Positions 38,584-53,869 are shown, counted from the first letter of the stretch. The stretch: 64,000 nucleotides of DNA from Dirofilaria immitis (GCA_024305405.1 JAKNDB010000079.1:1608001-1672000), one strand, 5' to 3'. Numbers and translations are program-made. The notes: a model not told the origin generated them from the sequence alone.

Positions 38584-41500
38584 CTAATCATTCCGATCTT
38601 GACTCTTGTTAGCATTTAATTTGTTCAGCATCATCTTAGCTTCAATCTAAAAGCAAATCTAAGTTATTATTCATTTATCATTAGACAAATTAAAAACTTA
38701 AATGACTGAGGAATAAAAAAGCAATAATGGTGAATTTCCAAAAATAACACACTTTTTAAAGTATAAATGTAAGCAACATAATATAAGAAAGTAAACTATG
38801 AAATGCTTTTGCATTAACATTAGATGTATGTTAATAAAAGAGAAAGAATCTGTGCGCGACAGAAAATCGTACTCGTTTTCGCAGTCTTTGTTCTTGTTCT
38901 CGAAGAAGAGCTTGTCGTAACTTCGTTTCCAATTCAGCTTGCAAATCTTTTTCCAAATTTTCCGAACTCGCTTTCAATCGAGAATCTTTCTCTCGCAACT
39001 TTGCCTAGTAAAAATTCTTTATTCTTCACCAGAAAAAATTTCTAGAAAAACGAAGAGGATGAGTAGAGCTTCCAAGCAATCCTTCCTGATAATTTACTGA
39101 ATTTAGCTGCCACACCTCTCACTTCAAAGGTTCGAAGAATAAACATCAGATTTTCAAACCCCAATAATAAGGTACTACCTCAATTCTCCAAAAAGTGCCG
39201 AAAGCAGTCTCTTTGACTCTAATTTCCGTTGAGCAATTAGTAATTTTCTTTCTTCTTTTGCGATCATTTCATTTACCAAGTGTTCCTTCTTACGTTTTTC
39301 TTGATTTCGCTGAAATTTCATTTTGAATTTTTTCGTTACGATATGAAATGATTAATACAATTACGTTGCAAATTATAATAAGCAACCAAGTTACAAGATT
39401 TGAACTTTCATAATCAAGAAAAGATCTCAGTTTTTATAAAACTTTGTGAATGAAAAAAATGGCAGATTAACCGTATAAATATTCCTCACGGATTTCAATC
39501 CTCCAACTTTGTGGAAGTATGAATAAAAGCTATAGAAATAAAATAATTAAAAGCCACAAAAATAAAATAATGAAAAACTATCCGTAAAATTGAAAAAGAC
39601 TATCTATCAAAACAAAAATTATTAACTTTCCGACGATATTTCTCTTCCTTTTGTGACCGACGATCGATATGTTCTTTTCCAGCAATCATTTTATCCTCAT
39701 CTTCTTTTTCACTGCAAAATAAACATTATGCAGCAAGATTGCATGCTTCCTAAATATCTCATATTTTTTGGACTGAAAAGACAAAATTCAAACTATTTTT
39801 ATTAACAGAATGTAGGGAAGGTTTCTTTCGAGTTCTTTGAATTCATTAACCTTTATTCTAAATTCTCAATCCTTCAGAGTTAAACTCCTCCGTAAGGTAA
39901 ATTTAACCAATTTTGAGTTAGCATCAGCTCACCTAAATGAAATGCATATGCACTGACCAAAAAGCTGGGATTAAATCGGTGCTGTTGCATGTGAGAATCA
40001 TGCGTATTGTGCTATAAACATTAAACTTATGCTTGTAAAATTAAAAATCAGCCTTTTTATAACCTACTCTCGCTATCATTTCTTCTGAATGTTAAAAGTT
40101 TTAAGCAACAGCTTATTATTAGAATCAGATTTAAAATTGCTACTAAAGCAATAATGGAAGGAAAAATCAGTTTCGTACCGTTTTCGACATTCTTCTAAAA
40201 TTTTTGTTTCTCCAATTCTTTCAATCGTTTTCTTTCAACATATCTTTGCTGTATATTTTTGTCTGACAAATGTCTGTTTTTGTCAAAATCGACCTGCAAA
40301 AAGTTTAAAAATGCTGAATTCTTACTTATAGAAGACATTATAGTTGGTCTATAAAAAAATGAAACGGACCTAATACTAAACCGACGAATCTTTCAAGGAC
40401 ACTACTTTTACGATTGCACCACTATTCACGCAATAATTACCTTCCTTCCTGCTAATTCGTCGAAACTAAAGTAGTACTACAAATTGTTTCGGTGCATGAA
40501 ATTTGCTAACCTTGATAGTTGCTTCGAAAATTCTATCATCTGGCATCTTCTTCACTAATTTCTTGTTACGCAAGAAATCCATGGCTCTGACGAATGATAT
40601 ATATTCTACAAATTGTACATATCCCTCAAACAATACCTCCTGAAAAATTGTTTAAAGTATTTTTAAACTGAGTAACTTGAAATGAATGAACTGAGAATAG
40701 TTGTAATGAGAAATAAATATTATAGACATAGGTTCTCTATATATAGAAAAAGATTGACCTGTCCAAATGAGAAACCTGTGGTGCGTATACCAGATATCTT
40801 AGCAGACATTTTCTTTCTATATGGATCGCAAATTGGAATATCAACGCGGCGAACTGTTCCAAAACATTCGAAGACATTTTGAAGAATACGTTCACTGGGC
40901 ATCGAATCAGCATCGGAGGCACACTCCTTGGAAACGAAAATATTTCAGAATCCAATAAATGTAAGATTTAAATTTGAAACTGTGGCATGTGCTAGATTGT
41001 ATTATAAGAGTAACAGTGAGTAGAACTTATATAGAATGTCATAATCCGAGATTCTAAATGAATAAATGAATCATATCTTATACTATCATATATCACAATA
41101 CATGTTAACAGATGTTTCAGAACATTAAGAATTGAGAACAATGCGAGATGTAAAGCCACCTTCATAAAATTTTAAGATGAATAAACAAGTCAGGTTTAAT
41201 AAAAAGTATTACAAGAAGGATTGGGAAGTATAAAAATTATGAAAATAACACAATTAACCTTAAACCAATTCGACGGCATTTTCGCTAGATAAATAGTATC
41301 CGGTCGTTCACCGGGTTCTAACTCATTCATATTATCTGAATTTCGAAAGAATTCATCCCAATCATGTCGAGTGGGGAAATCCGATTTCGCTTCTGCTGCT
41401 CGGACTTTTAATGGTTCGAAAAGCCCATTACTTTTAATGTATAACCATCCAAAGCTTTAATGACCTGAAAAGTATATTTGCTGTCAAAGAAAACGAATAA

Positions 41501-42579
41501 CAAGAGAAAAAAAAGTAAATTCATGAATAAAAATGATTTTCTGTTGCATAATTCAGATGGATAGGCATATAGTGTTTCGAAACATAATTTTGAGATATGC
41601 GATTACTAAGTGATAATAAAAGAATTACTGAATCACTGTAAAATCTTTTTAAAACAAATTAATAATTAATTCCGAGAGAAATAATGTGCTCTTATAGTGT
41701 GCTCAAATAAACACGAATAGGGAATTATTAGTGATATATTTGGAAATAGATAATACGTAGCAGCGTAAATAATTATTTAAATGATAACCTTAGTAAGAAT
41801 CCTGCGGTTAGGAAGTTCTGCCTCGAATCGAACTAACTCGATAGTACTTGTCATGACGCGAATCGACGAAAGCTACAAAACAAAAATAAATACAGATTTT
41901 CATTGTGCTAGCATGAAAGCTATCTCTCATAACAAAGAAAGGATGAAAGATAAGGCGATGATCAGTTGAACTGGTGTCGAAAATCATAATCACAAATATT
42001 TCTGAAGCAGTGCTGAGTATGATGATGTCAACTTAATAGTAAAAAGTCAAGTGACTTTAACTAGCGACAAATTGAATAATCTAATAAAGAGTAAAATGAA
42101 ACTACTACTTTTTTGGTAGCTACAAAACAAAAAGATAATGCCAAACATTTAATGAATAGTTAGCATCGTAAGCTTCTTTCAAAAACCCTATTCATGATTA
42201 TAATTAGTACAAAATAGTACTATTATTTTTGAGACACTAACACAAACTTTATAATTGGAAATATAATATTTTGTACTCTCCGCGTTTTCATGCTTTAGAA
42301 TTAGCTTTATATCTGAGAGTACAAACTTTCTCCTTCAGAAAGCTGAAGTATAGTTATCATTAATAGTATTTAATATGATATTTCTAGTGCGAAATGAAGA
42401 AAAATAATGAATACCTCAATAGGACTAATGGCTTTTTTGATTTTTTCCATTAAATCCCAATTGGAAATCGATTGTCCGGGTTGTTTTAACGGAGGCAAAC
42501 ATACGGTAACTGTCATTCTGGCTGATGGTTTCACGTAGAGACCCACTGGGACACACAATGGTTCCAAGTCATCAGCCAT
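38584..42579 (-). CDS. AKAP17A: AKAP17A-like (XE7/SFRS17A) RNA-processing protein
   Basis: Ten exons in order: 42579-42415, 41872-41789, 41464-41259, 40926-40759, 40639-40511, 40293-40179, 39711-39627, 39309-39179, 39004-38873, 38646-38584 (stop TAG); about 425 residues. The N-terminus carries the family signature (GLYVKPSARMTVTV, LKQPGQSISNWDLME), then DFPTRHDWDEFF and GERPDTIYLAKMPSNWF leading into an RRM-like fold (FGTVRRVDIPICDPYRK, FEGYVQFVEY). A long charged coiled coil follows. Human AKAP17A is a nuclear speckle protein that anchors PKA and affects splicing. This version lacks the long Arg/Ser C-terminal tail of the vertebrate protein. Frames need one base restored at about 41417, one in the T-run 40201-40205 and one near the 39179/39004 junction. 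Identity is good; PKA anchoring is untested. Confidence 0.87.
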
Positions 42580-45500
42580 TGATGTTGATGCATTCTCCTC
42601 ATGAATCCAACCTTTAATATAATTTCTGAATGCGAAAATGAAACGAAATAAATTAAAAGGTTAAATTATCGTTATGCAACAATTATTACATCATACAGAA
42701 GATGCATCTCGATAGGTTTAAAAATTGGATACAATATCATATCCTAGAATATCAGTAACAGGGTTAAAGGTCAAGAATAACTTGTCATAGTTTTCCTACA
42801 TTGAGTCAAAAATCAGCATTTTCCAATTCACTATCATAATAACTGTACCTGTAGAGCTGCCACTAAGCATGCCTTTTCTCGTATTATAACTTCGTTGTCC
42901 ATCTAATCAGTTAGTTGTTGGCTATATCAACAAGTAGTAAATTGGTATTGCATGTGCGATTGTTGATGAGGGATGATGCTTTCTTTTGTTTTCTTGAGCT
43001 GTATTTTGACCTTTGTCCTTTTGTTTTTGATCAATTAAGCATGCATAAATATTAGCTAGAAAGGACTGATCTGATTTTATAGCAACGAATTCATATTATA
43101 TTATAAAAGAGATGATTAAATTTTTCTTTTCTTTGTAAATCAAATAAAGCATTATATTTTAGAATCAGTTTAATTGATTCAATCGATTCGAATCGTTTTT
43201 TTAACGATTAATAATTTTAAATTTTGAATATGATTTGAAAAATGGTAATTTAAGCAGGGATGAAATTCGAAATGAAAATGTCAAAGTTTTGTTTATGAAA
43301 ATTAACTTCATAAAAACTTGTTCAAATAAAATTTGCTAATATGAATATAAATTGGAACAATAATTTATCGTTCTTTTCGTATAGCTGTAAAATATATCGA
43401 TAATTGACCTATTTTAAAATATAGCTCAAGTATCAGAGTAACATTTATAGAAAGATATCATTGAGAGATTTTTCTAATTCTTAACATTCTATCTCTTACA
43501 TATGGCGTATATTTCAATTCTCGTAAAATAATCAGGTAAATCAGGTAAATTCAATTTCTGATAAACTTCAATGCAATCAAAATAGTATTATAAAAAAAAA
43601 AAAAAGAAAAGGAAACTTGGAGATAAGTATTAGGTTAAACTGATCGATTATCATTAGAAGTAGAAGATATATACAACAACGTTGAAAATAAAGTTAGTTC
43701 AAAGAAAAATATTGAAGAAAATATTTAGAAAAAAATAGATTAAAAAACCTATAGTAATTATAATAAGAAATTTTTTTCTTTTTTTTCAATTATAAATTCA
43801 AGGACAAATCAAAATTTTCCGTTATTCTTGTTATAAACTATGAAGATATCTGATTACTATGATAGGTATAGATTAATTTTCTATAACGATGATTCATTCT
43901 TATCCAGCAATGTATCGTGATAATAATGATTGAATATTTCAAGAGTGCATATGACGATATTTGATTATTGTAATGAACACTGAGGAAATTTCTGCAACGA
44001 TGATTCATTCTCATCTAGTAATTCATTGTGATATATTTCGTGAGTGCATAATTGATTTTTCATCCATCAGTTTTTCAGAAGTCTAGACAACAGAAAGAGT
44101 CGATTCCTTTTCTTGAAGTCAGAAAAAAACTGAAACAAATGTCTGACATCTGTAAACTAAACTTCAGGCAAATTATAAAAATAAAGTGCGTCGAGATTAT
44201 GTTTTGGATACTATTAATCTTTCGATTATTCCAAAATACTACATTCGCTTTTTCTATCTTTAACCTTAATAATCTATATTTTTTGAATTTTTTAAAAAGC
44301 TTCAGTTTCGAGACCGCTTATCAACTCAATTAGTATAATCTAAGAGATTTATATTCAACGTTCGGCATTTTGCACACTTACATCCGACTAGAAGTTCATC
44401 GCAACTTAGAACTGTAATCGAAGAATTCCAGTGATCATATTTCATCTTGAATTATAATCTTACAATTTAAAATCCACGATTCCTTGTTATCAATAAATAA
44501 TTAAATCCTTAATAGCTACAGCGACCTATATCGAATCATCTAATCTGCTTTAACCTTCAGATTTTACAAGAACGTTCTTCCTTCTTGATTGGAATACATA
44601 ACCTCCCAAACCCTAAGTTTAATAGTGAAAAAAAAATCTTAATGAATGAGTTTCTAAAATTAACCACTTTTGTCTCGAAGATCTTTACGATATTTCACTG
44701 ATTTTAATGTCTATTTTGTAGTTGTAAACAATACAAATGCGAAAGGAATGATAATTTATTGAGGAAAGAAAGTCAAGAGCCAAGACTTTTTTTTGTTTGA
44801 TAGGAATACAAACAGAAAAAGATATATCGAAAAGAAATTTCAGAACAAATATGTATGATAAATTATTGCAAGTACAAAGGTTATAAAACATACTACAGTA
44901 CAATGAAAAGTGAAATGAGCGAAATATTTAAGATTTATGAAATGTGTTTCATCCATAAACAATACACATAGACATGTACATATACAGACGCTCACACAAG
45001 ACACATATTGATCATTTGAAAATTAAAATGAAATATGGTTGGAAAAACAACGGTATCATGAACTACTCGTGTTATTAAACCATTAAATTTCTTATGTTAT
45101 TTTGAAGTGTTGCCAAGTTTCAAATAAACCTAAAATTTCTTAAAAGATTATTCAAAAATCTCTCGAGTTTAAATATTTTTAAAAGTCAGTGAATTTCGCA
45201 ATTATGATCGACTTCTTTGATTCCATATCATGAACTATTTATGAAGCAATTATAAAATATTCTAGCTGCCGAAAAAAGCCAATTAATTTAGGCGAAGGCA
45301 AAAAATCGATCATTAAGATTAATGATATCTAGTATTTCGGATCTGACAAAATAAGAACAATATTATGGTCATCACTATGTTATCAAGACAATCGAATCAA
45401 TGACATTTACATGGCAGAATATTGGTTTATCTTGAACTTTTAAACCCTAAAACATTTGTAGACTAAGTAGTAATATTCAACAATCAATCAAGGGAATTCA

Positions 45501-46231
45501 TGTTTACAAATAAATCCAATGGAATTTTATGACTGAAAGATAGATAAAGAAAGAAACGGGCACAAGTGCACTCTGAGGGTGACGAGGCAGCAAACAAGAA
45601 AAAAAAACAAAGTACTTTTAGGAAAATACAATGAGAGAAACGGACTATGTTTGATCACAGAAAAACAGATCGAAGGACGAAATAAAAATGTATAAATAAA
45701 TGAAAATAAATCATAAAACTAATGAAATGTGATAGCTTTCCGTATGAAATATAAAAATTATAATTTCGTTCCACGTTACCCTTCAACAAATACTATATAC
45801 CATGTTTGAAATAATATTTTCACATTAGTGACGAAACATGGAATTTATTACCAACTTTTAAAACACGTCGCTTAAAAGATTTGATAATGCATACAATAAT
45901 CAATAACTTTAGGAAGCAGTTACTAGTCAACATAACAAAAGTAAAAAATCTTTTCGTAAGTAGGCATATAAGTATTTTTAAAAAAGTCTAAATGAGAAAT
46001 AATTATTATTTAATTTCTTTCCTTTTGTAACGAAATGCAGCATATTTATCACCTAAACTCGACTTCAGACAATCTTACAAATGGAAATTCTTTAAACCGG
46101 TTAGTCAGCAATGATTTCAAATGTAAGTGAATAAATATTTTACTATAATTAAAACATAAATGATATCAAAATCAAACATTTTAAAATGAGCAAAGGCAAC
46201 CATGATCGAACATATTCCATGCATTTCAGAT
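42580..46231. other. Intergenic AT-rich region
   Basis: No gene is supported. Contents include a diverged direct duplication (about 43880-43950 and 43993-44050, both containing ACGATGATTCATTCT) and a short GC-richer patch near 45560-45600. Open frames here look random. The region should hold the promoter of the AKAP17A-like gene and the 3' UTR of the SPATS2-like gene. Confidence 0.55.
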
Positions 46232-49200
46232 TTAAGATTCTAAAATAAAAAGATCGGGAACGCGAACAAGCGATGTTTTGCCACTACCATTACCATGTTG
46301 AGCTTTCCCTCGCCTTCCACGCGCTGAATTTGACTGTCCACCTCGTCCACTCCCAGGAAGGCGTCGTCTAGCTGGCATTCCATTCCTGCTTCCAATACCA
46401 GATAAAATCGAGGCATCAATACCCTGAACATATAATCGTTTATTTCCAGCTCTTTATTAAATTACGGTTTGAAAAATGAATTAGGATAACATGAGCAAAG
46501 CCGTTATTCTTCGTATACTGGAAATATACAAATTATTAAAACAATTAACCAATATCTACTATAATATAAAAAGAAAAATTTCATAAACCACGATTACTAT
46601 GAATGGTAAAACCGAACATCTAACATTATCAAGAACTGATTATTCCAAGGAAGTTCAGTATCGTAAGCTAACTATTTTGCACAGCCTGACAACCAGTTTT
46701 GAATCTCAATTACATGTCATCAATCAGTCAAGTAGCAGAAATGTTGAGGCTTTCTTCGTTTGCACTATGTTTTATATACTTATTAGCGTATAATGGTGAT
46801 AACTAAAAAGAAATTAAAATCATTATTCAATTGTTTAAGAAAAAATACACCTGTGCTTTAAGTGATTCCTGCAATTTTTTATTGACATCCGCGAGTTGTT
46901 CGGCAGTCAAAGCATCGGATTTCATCAAAATCCCTCCATTTGAAATTTCTGCTACGTTCTTACGGTCCTCTAAAAATTTCCTAATTGCTATTTTTGCATT
47001 CATTGGTATTCAAGGCCACAAGTCAAGAATATAAAAATCCTACTTATTACTTCCTTTAATAATTGTCTGTTGTAATTATCGCATTTCCCAATAAAATATA
47101 ATACAACGATATCAGTAAAGTAACTAATATTATTCAGACTTTTATTCCTAATTTTGAATTTATCAAACTGAATTTTAAAAAGCACCATTTCCAATTGGAC
47201 TAATTTGTCCAAGACCCGAATCTTCACCAAGTGAGCTTACAATGGACGAATGACTTGTCGAATGTTTCATTGCATAAGCGGATACAGTACTTCCTGCGTG
47301 ACGAACTATTAAATTTGTATCATTTCCAGCTGTACTATTCACGCCAACCACTACAAAAACTCGTTAAAGTATCGTAGGCAAAATAAAATATTGCCCTCTC
47401 TCACCAAAGATACAATAAGAAGATATTCTTAATTAATCACATGACATGAGCTATCAAGAAATTGTGGTAAGAGAGCATACTTTTTTTTACATTTGCAAAA
47501 TTTATACAGTGCAGTTAATAGATTAATGGACCCATTTTTAACAGGAAATAAAAAACCATTATTACAAAAAATATTCCAGCTCTTCCATGTTTTGTGACAT
47601 TCCAATCTTAACTACCCAGCAAAAATTCAGTAAAACAAATTTCACGATACCTTCGCCAAAATTTTTAACAAGTTTAACAAGTTGAGCACTATCGCAATGG
47701 AAACGAGATGCAAGAGCGATTCCTTCTTCGTTTTGCTTTTCCGCATTAAATCTAGCAATTTCACTACGCAATTCTGATTGTTCACGATCACTCATTGCGC
47801 TCATTCGTTTGGCACGGTCATACAGTTCACAAGACTGTAAACGACGTTCATTGAAGAACCGCATTCCTTCATCGCGTGTTCGTTGTAACTCCGCCAATAA
47901 ATGATTTTCGCGTTCAACCAAAATTTGGCGTATACACTAAAACAGCGTTCTTGGTTTTCAATTGCTACTACGAAAGAACCAAAACTATGACAGATAGAAA
48001 CGATTAAATCAAAAAATTAATAACTTTCCTACTTTTATTGTCTATTGTTACTATATTCCATCTTCTGCTATCTTTTGCCTAAGAGTCATATTTAATTTCA
48101 CAATTTCAATTTCTTTCTGTAAGTAATCTAAATGACCGACAAACTACCATTATTCAGATTCAGTCTGTTTTTTTTAACACTTTACAGCTAAGCACCAAAA
48201 CTTTTAAAGCAAATATGGTTCAAAATACATTCATTATTTCGAATATATTACTTACCTTAAATGAATTCCTCACGTTTTCTTCAGCTATAGAAATTTGATC
48301 ATCAAAAACAGTTTCTATTTTTTCAATTTGCCTATCATAGTCCTTTAGTCCTGTTGCACCTAAAAAAAATTTATTCAGTAACTTAGAAAGAAATGTAACT
48401 GAACACTTCAAATTTGCTGTGCATAAAAAATTTCTGATAATGCAGGCTTCTCATCGCTTATTAAAATAATTAAAAAACTTTATAAAAAAAAAGTAACTTT
48501 ATAAATCGTGCACAGAAAAATAATGCACGCTAGAAAAGTTCAAAATAAAAACTTATATGAAAAAACCAATTAATACCTCTATCGGTACGATCATTATTAA
48601 AGCTCTGAATTTCGTTCGATGTTTCTGATTTGAATGGAACAGAACTAACGGAAGGCACTTTAGAGCACCAGCATTGGCCACTGGTTTTTGCGATTCAGAT
48701 GTTGATAGCGGTGCAATTTCAGATCGACTGCGTGAATTCGCTATTTCCACAATTCCTGTGATATACATTACACTTTTTTAATGCTTTTATGCTTAATAAA
48801 AAAGGTTATGCAAAATCGTTTGGAAAAAAATTGCAATATCACAGGCATGAAATTATATCCATTAAAGAATAGCATTAATATTTTTTCCCATCCAAGTAAA
48901 AATTTACTGGATTAGCCGGCAATGTCGCTATTCGACTTGAAGAATAATGCATCAACAAACTCTATTAAAAAGAAAGCAAGCTGTGCCAAGCTTTCCAATT
49001 TGCTATATCACATTCGAGTTCTGACGAAAATGACTGATACTTTTGCCCTATCACTATAAAACATCATAAGATATTGATACTACTTCTAAGCTGACAATTT
49101 TGTGCTCTCTTACCATTAACGACTGGTGAGACTACTCCATTTACGGTCCTAGGAGCGGAAGGTAATGCAGAAGTGCAAGAAGGCATAGACGCAGTTGCTG

Positions 49201-49686
49201 CAGTAACTGTCTGAAAATTGGATTTGAATTGCACATGACAAATAATTTCGATATCTCTCTTGTCACTTCCATAAAAGAATTTTTTAAAAGAAAAACTAAC
49301 TTGACCCTTTGCCACCTTCTTCTTTTTTTGATTCTTTTTATTAGAGGAACCGGATCTTTCCCACGAACCTAAGGCGCTTTGTGCACCATCTGTAACAGAT
49401 TAAGTCAAAATATTTAGTAGTAATTCAAATTAACAGAACCTATAATCTCAATAATTTAAAATCTAAATGCGAGTAAAAACCGAATCTAAATCTTTAAAAT
49501 ATGTTTCTCGCAAAATAAATGTGACACACCATCACAAAAAGCTTGTATAGTTTTGTTAACGTCGAAATCGAAGTTATGAAGAGCAAGGATAATGTCATTC
49601 TTTGATGCTGTATGCACTACTTCACGCACTTTTGTTACTGCTTCTTCAATTAATTTCTTCTCATTTCGATACTGCTGCATAGACAT
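46232..49686 (-). CDS. SPATS2: SPATS2/SPATS2L-family protein
   Basis: Nine exons in order: 49686-49530, 49389-49301, 49210-49114, 48755-48577, 48359-48256, 47936-47651, 47350-47186, 46969-46851, 46423-46232 (stop TAA); about 460 residues. Residues 10-52 form a UBA-like fold (VREVVHTASKNDIILALHNF, then NKTIQAFCDG) as in SPATS2. A Lys-rich patch (KKNQKKKKVAKG) follows, then a Ser-rich linker, a long coiled coil (YDRQIEKIETVFDDQ, LVERENHLLAELQRT, RMSAMSDREQSELRSEIARF) and an Arg/Gly-rich C-terminus (ARRRLPGSGRGGQSNSARGR) suggesting RNA contact. SPATS2 proteins are cytoplasmic, RNA- and stress-granule-associated proteins of poorly known function. Phases agree throughout if one base is restored at about 48659-48661 in exon 4. 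The start ATG is the first in frame; the family call is firm, paralog assignment is not. Confidence 0.85.
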
Positions 49687-52600
49687 CTTTTCGTAATAAG
49701 TACTAACGAAATAAGTGAAATATATACGCCACCAACTCTGAAATGGTTAGAGAAAATATGCATTATTCTAATTTTGTTATAAATCTGCCTCAACACATTC
49801 ACAAACAACAATGACTGTTCATTTCTTATCAACTATATCTAATAAAAATGATATAGTGTTAAATGATAATCTTTACTCTATATTTCAAAAGATGAAAAAC
49901 TTTTCATTATATTTTAATGCATTGTTATACACGCTCTAGATAACGGAGAAGATTTTTGCAACAAGCGTACAAAGATTTGATGCAACATTATTTTGGAATT
50001 CAATAACACTGATGCTTAATAATATCATTATCATATAAATACTGAGAGAACATTGCAATTGCTCTTTGTTATCGTTACAGTTTTTGATAAAACCCCGAGT
50101 AACCCTTTTCTCCTTGCCTTTTCATCCACTTATCAAAGTTTTCAAAATATTATCAATTTGATATTATTGATAAAAATTACTATATTCTTTCATATAATGC
50201 AAGAAAATGCTTCATCAAACAAACTTAGAAACAACTCAGACTAAGAAAATGAAGGAGAATGGAAAGAAGGAAGTGGCGATGCAACAGTAATGCAAGTAAT
50301 ATTGAAGTGTAAGACAGCATCTCTTCGACACGTTCCCGCCGCACACTATCCATTTCACACCATGAATATGTCCGATAGGAATGGGAACGTCTCTGTATGT
50401 ATGTATGTGTATGTGTGTATATATATATTTGTGTATGTATGTGTGTGTGTGTGTATATATATATGTACGGAATAGCCGAGAGATAGGAATTCAAAGTCTA
50501 ATTAATTCAACATTTCTGTTCCTCGCCATTAAAAAAATATTCAAGATTAGAAAAGACTTCTTAAAAGATACGCAATACAATTAAAAATAAATCTCTGTTG
50601 CAGCTAGAACAGTCCTTAATCACGGTATAAGTTTATCTGAACTTGGGACTGGATAAATTAAATCCAAAGACTAGAGCCTAGAAATATTTTTATAAAATAA
50701 AAAGCCTATTAGTACAGATGCATGAAAAAGTAACAAAACCTAGCGACCACAGATTCTCAAACGCACCCCATACACCAGACCCAACACAAAAAAAAAATGC
50801 AACAAGTAATAAATGAACAATTGGCGTAACAATTGGCATGTAGCCACGATGTAGAAACCATTATGAAATAGGAGATGTCTCAGAAAGAGAAGACGAAATG
50901 TTTCGTTAATTTTTGTTGTAAAATTTTTACAATCGGCTTGTTTTCCTAACTATTGAAAAATTTTGGGCTTTTATGAAATTCAAAGAATGTATCAATAGTT
51001 CAAAGGTCAACAAGCTATCAATACTTGTATAGATATCCTACTTAAGATTTCTTTTTTCTAGGAGATGAAAAAGTGAAGTTGTAGTTTTTGTTCAGAATTT
51101 TTTCCATTTTAAACTATGCCAAAATATACATATTTTTTTCTTTGAACTAAACTGTCTAAGTAATTTTAATATTAGAAAATATAAAATTATTTGACTGTTA
51201 CTAAACTTTTAATTATTAGTTATGATCACTTGCAAAACAAAGAATGTTCTTATCGATAGATGAAATTCATCTCCATTATTTACTTAAATTATCAGTTGTT
51301 AAATAATGCATGCATCTCTTAATAATCACATGATATACTTATAAAAATGCTACATTTGAAAGATGAACCGTAATTTTTAAAATTTAGGTATCACTTAATG
51401 TCAAATGATCACATATTTCTGCAGTATGATACACCTAATCTAGAAGGTATAGGTTTGTTGAAACTTATTATTATAGAACTATCTTGCGAATATTAAAAAA
51501 ATGATGAGAGATAAGAATATTTAAAAAGAGATATGAGATATGATATCATCTATAAAAATTGTAAAAATCTTTCTGATTCAATTTTACACTAAGATTCAAA
51601 ATGTCTCGATATTTAAACATTCTCGAGATGTTGATTTTTGCAATCACAGCTTTTAATTTCTTATAATATATATAGAATGCGAAATTATTGGGCATTTAAT
51701 ATGAATAGTAATATAAGAGATTCTTAACGAATATCAATATTACAGCAATTGATCAAAATCGATGAAAAAGTTAAATGGACTTCATAAAAATCAAATCATT
51801 AATGTTTCCTCCCCAAAAAAAAAAAAAGTATGGATACATTTATATACATAATCAGTTTTGCAAGAAATGATAATCTATAGATCAGATTACAAATTACAAA
51901 ATTGTAAATCAATTGCTATTTGCTATTTAAAAATTTTATATAGAAAATCGTATGGCAAATATTCGATAATCAAATAAATTGAACATTTTTTTTTCTAAAA
52001 ATATCCTTTTTCATTCCTTTCCGTAATTTTCTTCTAACTGGTTTTCACTTCTAAATAATTTAATGAATTCTAGTCTTGAAGTATACCAATTCATTTCGTC
52101 TCCAAATAAATTAGGTCACATAGATGGCTTGGCTGAAAAAAAAAGGAAAAATAATTCAAGAGAAAAGATATGAATCGTTAAAGAATGTTTAATTTTGGAT
52201 TAAAAATAGATTTTGTTAAAAAAAAAATGAGAATGAAAGTTATGGAAGAGAAGATGAAAATATCGGTCAATATTTTCTACATTAAATGAAACAATCATAT
52301 AAAAATTAATGTTCATAGAATGATTAAAAATTAAATTAATAAATTTGACTTATTTAAAAGATATAAAATGTATTTGACCCTTTGACATATTTATTTCCTC
52401 CTTCATTTTATCATTTGAAACAGAAATTCTAAAAGCTGCAAAAGAGATAATTTGCAATAAAAACTTTTTATCAACATCTAATAGTTCTTGCAAAAAGAAA
52501 GATAAACTTTGCATGTCGAGAAATTTGAAGAAAACTAAGTTCATAAAAAAGGAATACTGTAATGAGATTGGGTAAAACATGCTCGGAATGATAATAAATT

Positions 52601-53869
52601 CGAGGATTTTTATAAATGATAAAAATTTAAAATAGCTATTTCGAAATTTACTATTTTTAATTCTTATTTCGTCCAGTGTCCTTAATTATTTTACTAATCA
52701 CTATGATTAGTCTTGTCACATATCAGTGTTGAGGCATTCACAGCAATATGACCATTTCCGACATACACAACTATTCCAAGATAAATTACTATCGTTGAGT
52801 TCTGATAACAAACTACGGTGAATTATTGAATCAATGATACAATTGCCGAGTTGATTCAGATCTATTTAAATTATAAAATTGATAATAGCGAGCTAAATAT
52901 TGGTTTCAAAAGATATTATGACTATTCTCAACAACTGCATGAGTAGGGTGAGATGGAAAAAAAAACAAACACATTGATTTAGAGAAAAAAAGTAAATCGA
53001 GAATGGCAATTCCCGGGATGCTACAAAAAAAAAACAGAATTATCTATTTTTATATACTTTTGAGATTTCTAATTCCTTTGAAGAATCTGAAACGTTTTTC
53101 TTATAAGGATACATTATTAATTAATCATTTTATCGTAGAAAAATAAAATAAACGTTAATAAAAATTGAAGAGAATTTTTGTGAATGAAAAAACGAGTAAT
53201 AGTCTCAATGTATTTAACAAATCAACATTTTTCAATAAATTCTTTTGTCGGATATTATTATTCACTATGATATATCTATCGTATGATACACGCAACAATG
53301 TAACACCTATCGAACATTTCTAGCATGAGCGATCAATTCTATTCAAATTACCTATAATCTCTCACCGATTCACATCTATTCATCAATAAGAAGATAAATA
53401 TTCTTTTTGTCAAAAATTTGTGGCAAAAACCGGAAAAGGCATATAATGGTGTTGGCAATAAAATACATTTACATTTCGATGTGAAATGCTATGTTTGTTT
53501 ACCCAAACATATTCCCGGTGCTTCTTCTCTCCTATCCCTTCAACCGATCGGTGCCACAATCCCAAAAAGTTTTAACATCATTAGTGATCTTGCAACTGTA
53601 AGCTTTGCCATTACCATATAACAATTTCATGTATAAACAAGATTGCAATGGTGTAGACAACCTCTTCCCTCTCTCTCTCTCTCTTTCTCTCTCTCCTCTT
53701 TATCCCTTCCTCTCTCTCAGGTTTCCTTCTCACCTTTCTCTTCTGTTTTGTAACAGACTGATAAAAATAGAATTCACCAAAAATCCATTAAAATTTTTTT
53801 TTTTTTGAAACTGACGCACTTCGAGAGTAATCATCCTAAGATGTATTATATATTTCTGTAAATACCAAT
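49687..53869. other. Intergenic AT-rich region
   Basis: No supported gene. A GTAT/GT/AT microsatellite lies at 50395-50463 and CT repeats at 53667-53720. The 53420-53630 interval is less AT-rich with short frames on both strands and could be an exon of an unidentified gene, but no consistent splice phase was found. Confidence 0.55.
50395..50463. repeat. GTAT / GT / AT compound microsatellite
   Basis: Compound dinucleotide and tetranucleotide array. Open frames across it are repeat translations. Confidence 0.9.
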
